Assembly: GCA_948750805.1 (NCBI GenBank)
Contig: CAPZYV010000069.1
Coordinates: 1 to 5,154 of the forward strand
DNA: 5,154 nucleotides
From: an uncultured Bacilli bacterium
GTDB taxonomy: Bacteria; Bacillota_I; Bacilli_A; RF39; UBA660
Reading direction: 5' to 3'
Shown: positions 1 to 5,126 of the stretch, in pieces
Numbering within the stretch: the stretch's first letter is position 1
Layout of the letters: the number at the start of each line of letters is the position of its first letter
Notes under the pieces: generated by a model
Database searches by the model: none
What the model was told of the DNA's origin: nothing
The model's input: the letters and a program-made list of their open reading frames with translations, nothing else
Position numbers and translations under genes: made by a program

Positions 1-2034
1 TATGTTCTTACTACAATAATATGTAATTAAGAAATATCCTCCATATATTACTATTAAAAATATTGCTGTCATTATAATTGATGGAAGAAGTCCAGTTGTT
101 CCAAACGTTTCAAGAATGTTAACACAGAACTTAATACCAAAGTAAGAATGAACTATAGCAATTATAAGTGGGAACATGAAAAATATTGCAATTTGTCTAA
201 ATAATGCTTTATTAATCATCTTCTCGTCTGCTCCTAACTTCCTTAACATCCTAAATCTCTCTTTGTTATCAGTTGATTCAGAAAGTTCTTTTAAGGCGAG
301 TATTGCAGCAGAAGCAAGTAAGAATATTATTCCTAAATATAGTCCAATAAAAGTTACTAATGCTCCTAATCCAGTTGATGATTCTGCAATTTCTAATCTA
401 GTATTTACCGAAGTTAAACTAGTATTATTCCAAGTTTCTTTACTAAATTTTCTAATCTTATCATCAATTTTTTGTTTTTCTTCTTTAGTATTTACTTTAT
501 AATTTCCGACTAACACTTTGTGGCTTACCATTAACTCATCTACTACTTTATCAGGAACAAGAATTATTCCATCATTTATATGATTTGATGATAAATCAAC
601 AAATCCATCCTGACATGAATCATACTTTGTTTTATAAGTTTTATTATTTATAGTAATCGTTTGACCATTTTTTAAAGTTTTATTTCTAATTTTAACCATG
701 CTTTCAAAGTCTGCGATAACTAAATACTCATCTTCTTTTAAAGTATAAGTTTTATTTCCATAAAGTTTTGCAACTTTGTTATAATCACTTACTTTCATAA
801 TAGTTTCCTTCGAATCATATCTTAGAAACTTATATTTTTTTGATATTTCATCAAGATCATCTTTTAAAGAATCCTTCAACATCAACTCTTCTGTTTTATA
901 AATATTAAAGGAAATTACATCTTTTAAATTAGCATCTATGTTAAAACCGTTCTTCTCCATGGTTTCTTTAACACTTAGTTTAGCGTCTTCTTTAATAGCT
1001 TCACTTGAATAATCATCTTCGTTTTCAAAAATCATTTTGGTAAGCTGAACATCTATTGGTGCTAACCCATTTAAATTCTTAGTCATTGAGTTTTTAATTG
1101 ATAAAGCACTAGATGAAACACAAATAGTTACAAATAACATTAAACATATTATGGTCATAGAAAATACCATTGTATTAATCTTACTTGATACTTGTCTTAG
1201 TGTAAAACTATTTAATCCTTTATAATAAATCTTTTTAAGACTCATGAATACTTTCAAGATAAGACCTGATAAAGACCAGAATATAAAGAATGTACTTACT
1301 CCTCCAAGAGCAATTGGAATAAATATTTTATCAGCAGTATCAAGCTTTGCAAAACCTGCTGTAACTAAATAGTATGCATATCCTAAAGCTGTGCAAGATA
1401 TAATAAATACTATAGTGCAAATCCATGGATTTTTAAGTTTTATCTTTTCACTTTTTTTAGAAGATCTAATAAGGTCTATTAATTTACATTTACCTATTAT
1501 GATAGTATTAAATATCATTACAAGTAAGTACATTATTCCAAAGTAAATTAAGGTTTTTATACATGCTGCTTTAGAAAATACAAAGTGAAAGTCAGTCATA
1601 TCCGCTTCAAACATATTTGCAACTAAAACACTCATTGCTTGAGATAAAACAAAACCTAATCCTAGACCAACAATTAATGATATAACTCCTATGAATAAGG
1701 TTTCAAAAAATAATATTAATGATATTTTTCTTTTACTCATACCAAGAGTTAGATAAATGCCAAATTCTTTATTTCTTCTCTTTATCAAAAACCTAGATGC
1801 ATAAATAATTAAAAATCCTAATATAACTGATACGAACACACTAACACCAGATAGCATATTAGTCATTAGTTTAATTATTTCAGTCATGTTTGCGGTTGTT
1901 TTAAGCATTACTGTTTGACTATCAATTGCGTTAAACACGTAAAAGATAGCAACACCTAATATTAGAGTAAAAAAGTAAATAGCATAATCTTTAATACTCT
2001 TTTTTATGTTTTTAAGAGATAGTTTAAAGAGCAT
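1..2034 (-). CDS. BceB-type FtsX-family ABC permease, C-terminus cut by the window edge
   Basis: This is the membrane subunit of a peptide-antibiotic resistance ABC transporter. The frame is open for 678 codons from ATG at 2034 to the left edge without a stop. Reading it gives ten hydrophobic helices, near residues 17-36, 59-83, 104-132, 157-181, 205-225, 236-262, 287-312, 556-583, 613-632 and 650-672. A hydrophilic domain of about 240 residues (313-555) separates helices 7 and 8, which is the BceB layout. FtsX-like motifs follow helix 2 (RRNKEFGIYLTLGMSKRKI, from 86) and helix 8 (RMLRKLGADEKM, from 595). The frame ends in YYCSKNI just after helix 10, so probably only a few residues are missing. 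The start overlaps the ATPase stop by 11 bp, which implies translational coupling. In characterised relatives the large external domain binds or senses the drug and the permease contacts the partner kinase. The substrate cannot be read from the sequence; cell-wall-active peptides are the family expectation. Confidence 0.93.
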   Translation of the reverse strand, partial: MLFKLSLKNIKKSIKDYAIYFFTLILGVAIFYVFNAIDSQTVMLKTTANMTEIIKLMTNMLSGVSVFVSVILGFLIIYASRFLIKRRNKEFGIYLTLGMSKRKISLILFFETLFIGVISLIVGLGLGFVLSQAMSVLVANMFEADMTDFHFVFSKAACIKTLIYFGIMYLLVMIFNTIIIGKCKLIDLIRSSKKSEKIKLKNPWICTIVFIISCTALGYAYYLVTAGFAKLDTADKIFIPIALGGVSTFFIFWSLSGLILKVFMSLKKIYYKGLNSFTLRQVSSKINTMVFSMTIICLMLFVTICVSSSALSIKNSMTKNLNGLAPIDVQLTKMIFENEDDYSSEAIKEDAKLSVKETMEKNGFNIDANLKDVISFNIYKTEELMLKDSLKDDLDEISKKYKFLRYDSKETIMKVSDYNKVAKLYGNKTYTLKEDEYLVIADFESMVKIRNKTLKNGQTITINNKTYKTKYDSCQDGFVDLSSNHINDGIILVPDKVVDELMVSHKVLVGNYKVNTKEEKQKIDDKIRKFSKETWNNTSLTSVNTRLEIAESSTGLGALVTFIGLYLGIIFLLASAAILALKELSESTDNKERFRMLRKLGADEKMINKALFRQIAIFFMFPLIIAIVHSYFGIKFCVNILETFGTTGLLPSIIMTAIFLIVIYGGYFLITYYCSKNI

Positions 2035-2791
2035 CGTTTAAATCACCACCTAAGAGCGTTACAACGTCTATAATCTTATCAAAGAACTCTTTTCTAGTAT
2101 TTTTACCCTTATGTATCTCATTAAAAATCTTACCATCTTTAATAAAGATTACGCGGCTAGCATAAGACGCTGTAAAAGCATCATGGGTTACCATTAAAAT
2201 AGTTGCCTTCTTTTCACTATTTAAATAATTAAAACTTTCAAGTAGCATCTTAGAAGATTTAGAATCTAATGCACCAGTTGGTTCATCTGCTAGTATTAAC
2301 TTTGGATCAGTTATAATTGCTCTAGCTGATGCTACTCTTTGTTTTTGACCGCCACTCATTTGGTAAGGATACTTTTTAAGTACGCTAGTTATTCCAAGGT
2401 CACCTGCTACTTTTTTTATTCTTCTATCTATTTCTTTTGCACCTACGTTTTGAATAGATAATGCAAGTGCTATATTTTCATAAGCTGTTAAGGTATCAAG
2501 TAAGTTAAAGTCTTGAAATATAAAACCTAACTCTTCCCTTCTAAATTTATTTAATTCATTTCCTTTTAACTTAGTAATGTCTCTACCTGCAACATAAATA
2601 TGTCCAGAAGTTACGTTATCAATTGTTGAAATAAGGTTTAAAAGCGTTGTCTTACCAGATCCTGAAGCTCCCATTATTGCAACAAACTCACCAGGTGCAA
2701 CCTCAAATGATATATTGTCAACTGCTTTGGTAAGAGAACCTCTATTACCATAATACTTTTCAATTTTATCAATTTTTAAAATATTTTCCAT
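2024..2791 (-). CDS. BceA-type ABC transporter ATP-binding protein
   Basis: This cytoplasmic ATPase powers the FtsX-type permease encoded directly downstream. The 255-residue product shows a full nucleotide-binding domain: Walker A GASGSGKTT (41-49), Q-loop FQDFNLL with Q93, signature MSGGQ (145-149), Walker B LILADE with catalytic E170, D-loop GALDS (173-177) and switch H203 in VTHD. Length and motif spacing fit the LolD/MacB/BceA branch. The frame is also open to an ATG at 2851, but I place the start at 2791. AAAGGAG lies 7 nt before 2791, and the best promoter (2824-2851) begins transcription downstream of 2851, so the extra 20 codons would be untranscribed leader. The family motif region also begins at MENILKID. 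The gene is separated from the kinase gene by 88 bp that carry an operator and a promoter, so it can be induced independently of the regulator pair. Confidence 0.95.
   Translation of the reverse strand: MENILKIDKIEKYYGNRGSLTKAVDNISFEVAPGEFVAIMGASGSGKTTLLNLISTIDNVTSGHIYVAGRDITKLKGNELNKFRREELGFIFQDFNLLDTLTAYENIALALSIQNVGAKEIDRRIKKVAGDLGITSVLKKYPYQMSGGQKQRVASARAIITDPKLILADEPTGALDSKSSKMLLESFNYLNSEKKATILMVTHDAFTASYASRVIFIKDGKIFNEIHKGKNTRKEFFDKIIDVVTLLGGDLNDAL
2044..2051 (-). promoter_or_regulatory. Ribosome binding site of the permease gene
   Basis: On the minus strand AGGTGGTGA lies inside the last codons of the ATPase gene, with its GGTGA end 8 nt before ATG 2034. It matches the anti-Shine-Dalgarno sequence well and fixes the permease start, although the two reading frames overlap. 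Confidence 0.7.
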
Positions 2792-2798
2792 AATATTT

Positions 2799-2805
2799 CT
2801 CCTTT
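2799..2805 (-). promoter_or_regulatory. Ribosome binding site that decides the ATPase start
   Basis: The minus strand reads AAAGGAG, then 7 nt, then ATG at 2791. No comparable site precedes the alternative in-frame ATG at 2851, which supports the shorter 255-residue product. Confidence 0.85.
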
Positions 2806-2823
2806 CATCATCCATTTTAAATG

Positions 2824-2851
2824 ATGATATAGTAGTTAGTCGTTTTTTCAA
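2824..2851 (-). promoter_or_regulatory. Promoter of the ATPase-permease unit
   Basis: The minus strand has -35 TTGAAA (2846-2851, 5 of 6 to consensus), a 16-bp spacer and -10 TATCAT (2824-2829, 5 of 6). Transcription would start near 2817, leaving a leader of about 26 nt that contains the AAAGGAG site. A palindromic operator lies 12 bp upstream of the -35, as expected for activation by a phosphorylated response regulator. Transcription start is inferred only from spacing. Confidence 0.68.
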
Positions 2852-2862
2852 AGTTACAAAGT

Positions 2863-2878
2863 ATTACAAATTTGTAAT
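2863..2878. promoter_or_regulatory. BceR/GraR-like operator upstream of the transporter promoter
   Basis: This is a perfect 16-bp palindrome, ATTACAAATTTGTAAT, starting 1 bp past the kinase stop codon. It contains TTACA-N4-TGTAA, which as I recall is the consensus for BceR-type regulators (TNACA-N4-TGTAA), and also ACAAATTTGT, the palindrome described for GraR targets in Staphylococcus aureus. Its centre is about 53 bp upstream of the predicted start, a normal place for an OmpR-family activator. A further half site, TTACAAA (2854-2860), lies exactly 10 bp closer to the promoter in direct orientation. The cognate regulator is most likely the product of 3896-4558. Confidence 0.78.
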
Positions 2879-2879
2879 G

Positions 2880-3899
2880 TTATTTAACTACATCAAAATA
2901 GAGATTTTTACAAAAAGTTATAATTACTCTTGTATATTCATTTTCTTTAGATTCTATTTTTATTTTGTGCCCTAATTTATCACACAAGCTTTTTGCAATA
3001 AATAGACCCATGCCGGTCGATTTAGATTTTATTCTTCCGTTTTGTCCTGTAAAAGATTTTTTGAAAACAAGCGGAATATCAGAATCTGAAATACCAATAC
3101 CATTATCTTCAATAATTAAATCTAATTTATCTTTGTAATTCATCATAGAAATTTTAATATATGAGTCTTTAATATCTTTTTTATATTTAATACTATTATT
3201 AATTATTTGATTTATTATGAATTCTAACCACTTAGAATCAGTTGATACATTAAATGCTGATGTATCAACTATTAAATTTATATTGTTTTCTAGTATGTCG
3301 TCTTTGTTTTTTAATAATACCTTATTAATTATCTTTTTAAGTGATACTTCATTTATCAAATAATCTTTTTCAGCAGTTTCTTGTCTTACGTAGTAAAGAA
3401 TTTGTTCGACATAGTTTTCTATTCGTTTAATTTGACTTATTTGTTCTTTGCTAAATTCGTTTTTATGATTATGCTGCATTAAGACAAGTGATGAAATTGG
3501 TATTTTTACCTCGTGGATCCACATTTCTACGTATTCTTTGAAATCATCTACTTGTAATTTTAAGTTTTTAACGTTTTCACTCATCGATTTGTTTATTTCG
3601 TAAAGTGCTTCATAAAGCAATTTTCCTTCGTAAAAGTTTGGTTTTTCTAAAGTCTCTAAAACAAGGTATGCTTTATCAAGATTTTTAATATTAACTAATA
3701 ATTCATTATAGAACGATTTCTTTTTAAAAAAGTCTATTAGAATGCTTAATATAAAGAAAATAAAAATAATAACTGATACTGAGATAATAAGTTCTTGTTT
3801 TAATTTAAAAGCTAAAAATAAGAAAATGATAAAGGCATAAGAAAATATAAATAAATATATATACCAAAACTTATCTTTTAAATAACTTCTAAAATTCAT
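2880..3899 (-). CDS. BceS-type intramembrane-sensing histidine kinase
   Basis: This membrane kinase autophosphorylates and passes phosphate to the response regulator encoded just upstream. The 339-residue protein has two N-terminal helices (about 13-31 and 37-55) joined by only about five residues (KLKQE), so it has no extracellular sensor domain and no obvious HAMP. The phosphoacceptor is H129 in WIHEVKIPIS. The catalytic domain has an N-box with N234/N235 (IINNSIKY), D-box DNGIGI (265-270), an F-box-like KSF (281-283) and G-box GMGLF (296-300). Length and layout match BceS/GraS/VraS-like 'intramembrane-sensing' kinases, which in the Bce group depend on the transporter for stimulus detection. 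The ATG shares bases with the regulator's TGA stop (ATGA, 4-bp overlap). The Shine-Dalgarno match is weak, so translation is probably coupled. Confidence 0.95.
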   Translation of the reverse strand: MNFRSYLKDKFWYIYLFIFSYAFIIFLFLAFKLKQELIISVSVIIFIFFILSILIDFFKKKSFYNELLVNIKNLDKAYLVLETLEKPNFYEGKLLYEALYEINKSMSENVKNLKLQVDDFKEYVEMWIHEVKIPISSLVLMQHNHKNEFSKEQISQIKRIENYVEQILYYVRQETAEKDYLINEVSLKKIINKVLLKNKDDILENNINLIVDTSAFNVSTDSKWLEFIINQIINNSIKYKKDIKDSYIKISMMNYKDKLDLIIEDNGIGISDSDIPLVFKKSFTGQNGRIKSKSTGMGLFIAKSLCDKLGHKIKIESKENEYTRVIITFCKNLYFDVVK

Positions 3900-4558
3900 G
3901 ATAAAATGTATCCTATCTTTTTTCTAGTTTCTATTATATTTTCATATCCTACTTCTTTTAGCTTGCTTCTTAATCTACTTACGTTAACGGTTAATGCGTT
4001 ATCGTTTATGTATTCATTATTGTTCCATAAATCAGTCATAAGTTCATCTCTTGTAACTATTTTATTTTGATGATTTAGAAGATAGTTAAAGATAATCATT
4101 TCGTTTTTTGTTAGAATTATTTCTAAATCACCTTTTTTTATAGTACCTTTTTGCATATTTATTTTTAAATCTTTATAGCTTAATAGTGGTGATGTGTTTT
4201 CGCTACGCTTTAAAACCGCTCCTATTCTAAGAAGCAAGATGTTTGGATTATATGGCTTAGTTATATAATCGTCTGCCCCAAAAGAAATTGATAGGGCTTC
4301 ATCTGTTTCTGAGTCTCTACTTGTTACCATTATTATAGGTACATCAGACTCTTTTCTAATTTCTTTAACTAAAACTTCTCCATTTATATATGGAATATTT
4401 ATATCTAATAATATTAAATCTGCATTTTTTTCTAAAATAATTTCTAAAGCATTTTTAAAATCATCTAAAACAAGTGCCTCATAACCAGATTCTTCTAATA
4501 ATTCTTTTAAATTTCTTCTTACTACTTCATCATCTTCTACTATAAGTATTTTTTTCAT
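3896..4558 (-). CDS. BceR-type OmpR-family response regulator
   Basis: This cytoplasmic DNA-binding regulator is the likely phosphorylation partner of the adjacent kinase. The 220-residue product has a receiver domain (about 1-117) with acidic pocket D9/D10, phosphoacceptor D52 (LILLDINIP), T79 (MVTS) and K101 (TKPYNP). A winged-helix effector domain (about 126-220) follows, with a recognition-helix region NDNALTVNVSRLRSKL (186-201) and a C-terminal wing ending KKIGYILS. This C-terminal pattern resembles BceR/GraR/VirR relatives. GGTGA lies 4 nt before ATG 4558, a suitable ribosome binding site. The gene is first in the operon and has its own extended -10 promoter overlooked by a TTACA-N4-TGTAA site, so positive autoregulation is the simplest model. 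Its second expected target is the palindrome at 2863-2878. Confidence 0.96.
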   Translation of the reverse strand: MKKILIVEDDEVVRRNLKELLEESGYEALVLDDFKNALEIILEKNADLILLDINIPYINGEVLVKEIRKESDVPIIMVTSRDSETDEALSISFGADDYITKPYNPNILLLRIGAVLKRSENTSPLLSYKDLKINMQKGTIKKGDLEIILTKNEMIIFNYLLNHQNKIVTRDELMTDLWNNNEYINDNALTVNVSRLRSKLKEVGYENIIETRKKIGYILS

Positions 4559-4573
4559 GTTATCACCAATTAT

Positions 4574-4602
4574 ATTATAACACGTATAAATTCTTTTATC
4601 AC
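4574..4602 (-). promoter_or_regulatory. Promoter of the regulator-kinase unit (extended -10)
   Basis: The minus strand has a perfect -10 TATAAT (4574-4579) preceded by TGT, making an extended -10 (TGTTATAAT). A 17-bp spacer separates it from -35 GTGATA (4597-4602, 4 of 6). The start would be near 4567, giving a very short leader that holds the GGTGA ribosome binding site. The strong -10 suggests substantial basal expression of the sensor pair. Confidence 0.72.
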
Positions 4603-4603
4603 A

Positions 4604-4617
4604 TTACAATAATGTAA
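4604..4617. promoter_or_regulatory. BceR-like operator abutting the regulator promoter
   Basis: The plus strand reads TTACA-ATAA-TGTAA, a second exact fit to TTACA-N4-TGTAA in this window. It ends one base from the -35 hexamer, about 11 bp (one helical turn) nearer the promoter than the matching site at the ATPase promoter. Its placement suggests autoregulation by the regulator it precedes. Confidence 0.68.
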
Positions 4618-4620
4618 GAA

Positions 4621-4656
4621 AAATTTAATTTTTTTATTTTACTAAATTTAATTTTT
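4621..4656. repeat. Direct repeat of an A/T tract in the spacer upstream of the regulator
   Basis: AAATTTAATTTTT occurs at 4621-4633 and again at 4644-4656, 23 bp apart. The copies lie just beyond the operator at 4604-4617 and may simply be low-complexity or a curved, phased A-tract region. Between here and 4748 I see no credible gene, only a weak 6-bp hairpin (CAGAAA 4682-4687 with TTTCTG 4707-4712). Confidence 0.35.
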
Positions 4657-4748
4657 GCTTCTTATACAGTAATATAAAAATCAGAAAAGTCCTATATAAA
4701 AAATTATTTCTGCTATAAATTATGTTCAAAAATATATTTTTTAGTGAT

Positions 4749-4777
4749 TTGCATTAATATTTTACTTGTGTTATTAT
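4749..4777 (+). promoter_or_regulatory. Promoter of the small hydrophobic peptide message
   Basis: TTGCAT (4749-4754), a 17-bp spacer and TATTAT (4772-4777) with an upstream TGT make an extended -10. The predicted start is G4784, the first base of the left arm of the long inverted repeat. The -35 is a weak match, but the extended -10 compensates. The block TGTTATTATG recurs exactly in the convergent promoter at 5037-5065. Confidence 0.66.
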
Positions 4778-4830
4778 GCGCTTGGAACGTTTATACACTT
4801 GGGTGTCAGCCTACTATTTTCGAAAGGAAT

Positions 4831-4836
4831 AGGAGG
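4831..4836 (+). promoter_or_regulatory. Perfect ribosome binding site, partly in a hairpin
   Basis: AGGAGG lies 6 nt before ATG 4843 and 10 nt before ATG 4847. Its first two bases could pair in a small hairpin, CTATTTT (4814-4820) with GGAATAG (4826-4832), which includes two G-U pairs. Partial sequestration would fit a message held silent before processing. The hairpin itself is a prediction by eye. Confidence 0.6.
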
Positions 4837-4846
4837 TTATTGATGT

Positions 4847-4939
4847 ATGAAAAAACGAATCTTTGTTATCAAAGTCCTTCGTTATATCACCATCATTTTA
4901 TTTCTATTATTAGCAATAATAATTGTAATAAAAAAATGA
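4847..4939 (+). CDS. 30-residue hydrophobic peptide, candidate type I toxin
   Basis: The peptide starts MKKRIFVIKVLRYIT, continues as a helix-forming stretch of I, L, F, V and A (about residues 14-28) and ends in KK. That is one membrane segment with basic residues on both sides, the usual form of a type I toxin or a small membrane protein. A perfect AGGAGG precedes it, and the stop codon is the first three bases of the hairpin at 4937-4961. It lies inside a convergent antisense arrangement with a dedicated promoter. I do not recognise it as a member of a named family: it does not match the Fst, BsrG, TxpA or Ldr sequences I know, though size and charge are similar. ATG 4843 is better spaced but opens a different frame (37 codons, to TAG at 4954) that is polar, histidine- and asparagine-rich and runs through the hairpin, so I prefer 4847. 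Toxicity is inferred, not shown. Confidence 0.62.
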   Translation: MKKRIFVIKVLRYITIILFLLLAIIIVIKK

Positions 4940-4961
4940 CACCAGCATTAAGCTAGTGTCA
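4930..4961 (-). terminator. Terminator of the antisense RNA
   Basis: On the minus strand TGACACTAGC, loop TTAAT and GCTGGTGTCA form a 10-position stem with one mismatch, followed at once by TTTTTTT. On the plus strand the hairpin is followed by AAAACC, so it acts only in the minus direction. It overlaps the last codons and stop of the small peptide gene, so the antisense RNA would be complementary to the 3' end of that gene. Confidence 0.82.
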
Positions 4962-5030
4962 AAACCAAACATTTGGGGCTGACATTCAAATAATGAACGT
5001 TCTCTTTTATTTTATGAGAAATCCCCGTAT
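4930..5030 (-). ncRNA. Predicted cis-antisense RNA, candidate antitoxin
   Basis: The RNA is bounded by an extended -10 promoter (start near 5030) and the T-tailed hairpin ending near 4930, giving about 100 nt. It has no reading frame of interest. Predicted folds are GGGG near its 5' end pairing with CCCC (opposite 4975-4978), TTCTC with GAGAA across an 11-nt A/T loop, ACGTTCA with TGAATGT across TTATT, CCAA with TTGG (within 4965-4976) and the terminator stem. It is complementary to the 3' part of the peptide message, including the right arm of the long-range stem and the stop codon. By analogy with type I systems it would pair with the message and trigger inactivation or decay. Existence of the RNA rests on promoter and terminator signals only. 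Confidence 0.6.
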
Positions 5031-5036
5031 GTATTC

Positions 5037-5065
5037 ATAATAACATAACTTATATTTTTTTTCAA
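5037..5065 (-). promoter_or_regulatory. Promoter of the predicted antisense RNA
   Basis: The minus strand has TTGAAA (5060-5065, 5 of 6), a 17-bp spacer and TATTAT (5037-5042, 5 of 6) with an upstream TGT extended -10 element. By consensus match it is stronger than the convergent peptide promoter, as expected where an unstable antitoxin RNA must be in excess. Confidence 0.72.
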
Positions 5066-5089
5066 TATACAAATATGGAGTTCTAATAT

Positions 5090-5126
5090 AAAAAGAAAAA
5101 TCACCTAACTAATGCTAGTTAGGTGA
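5090..5126 (-). terminator. Strong terminator of a gene entering from the right
   Basis: On the minus strand TCACCTAACTA, loop GCAT and TAGTTAGGTGA form a perfect 11-bp stem followed by TTTTTCTTTTT. It ends a minus-strand transcript whose coding part is mostly or entirely beyond the window, and it insulates the antisense promoter at 5037-5065. The 28 bases beyond it are too short to identify a gene: one minus frame is open from the edge to TAA at 5119-5121, and the other two have TGA stops near the edge. Confidence 0.85.

Larger units (their letters stand above)
4784..5003. repeat. Long-range inverted repeat joining the 5' and 3' ends of the peptide message
   Basis: The left arm 4784-4811 and the right arm 4977-5003 can pair on the plus-strand transcript. 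The inner helix has 13 pairs (4799-4811 with 4977-4989), including the unbroken block TGTCAGCC/GGCTGACA. A 4x3 internal loop follows, then an outer helix of 11 pairs (4784-4794 with 4993-5003) containing GAACGTT. Four of the 24 pairs are G-U. The left arm begins at the predicted transcription start, and the right arm is followed by a T-rich run (TCTCTTTTATTTT). Such closure is known from full-length type I toxin messages, where it blocks translation. It also makes the antisense RNA's 5' part resemble the message's 5' part in sequence. Confidence 0.65.

Noticed and set aside
14..26. Possible third operator, TACA and TGTA halves near the left edge
   Set aside because: The spacing is 6 bp instead of 4, and it lies inside the permease coding sequence away from any promoter.
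176..502. Plus-strand frame of 108 codons
   Set aside because: It lies wholly inside the permease gene on the opposite strand, has no ribosome binding site of note and resembles no known protein; it is an antisense shadow of the permease's extracellular domain and helix 8-9 coding region.
2792..2851. N-terminal extension of the ATPase from ATG 2851
   Set aside because: It contains promoter elements and the ribosome binding site for ATG 2791, and it precedes the conserved domain.
2863..2878. Terminator after the kinase gene
   Set aside because: The palindrome has no loop when drawn as a compact RNA hairpin, is AT-rich and has no T-run behind it; an operator explains it better.
4682..4712. 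Hairpin in the AT-rich spacer (CAGAAA with TTTCTG)
   Set aside because: There are only six pairs with a 19-base loop, which is expected by chance in sequence of this composition.
4744..4956. Plus-strand frame of 70 codons
   Set aside because: Its first codons overlap the -35 and -10 of the peptide promoter, so the long form would not be transcribed, and its later part is the polar frame overlapping the hydrophobic peptide gene.
4784..5003. Retron-like or group II intron-like RNA, suggested by the inverted repeat at both ends
   Set aside because: No reverse transcriptase is present in the window, and the enclosed segment holds a well-placed ribosome binding site and a membrane peptide gene, which fits a toxin message better.
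4784..5003. Small insertion element with terminal inverted repeats
   Set aside because: There is no transposase, no target duplication flanking the arms, and the arms begin exactly at a predicted transcription start.
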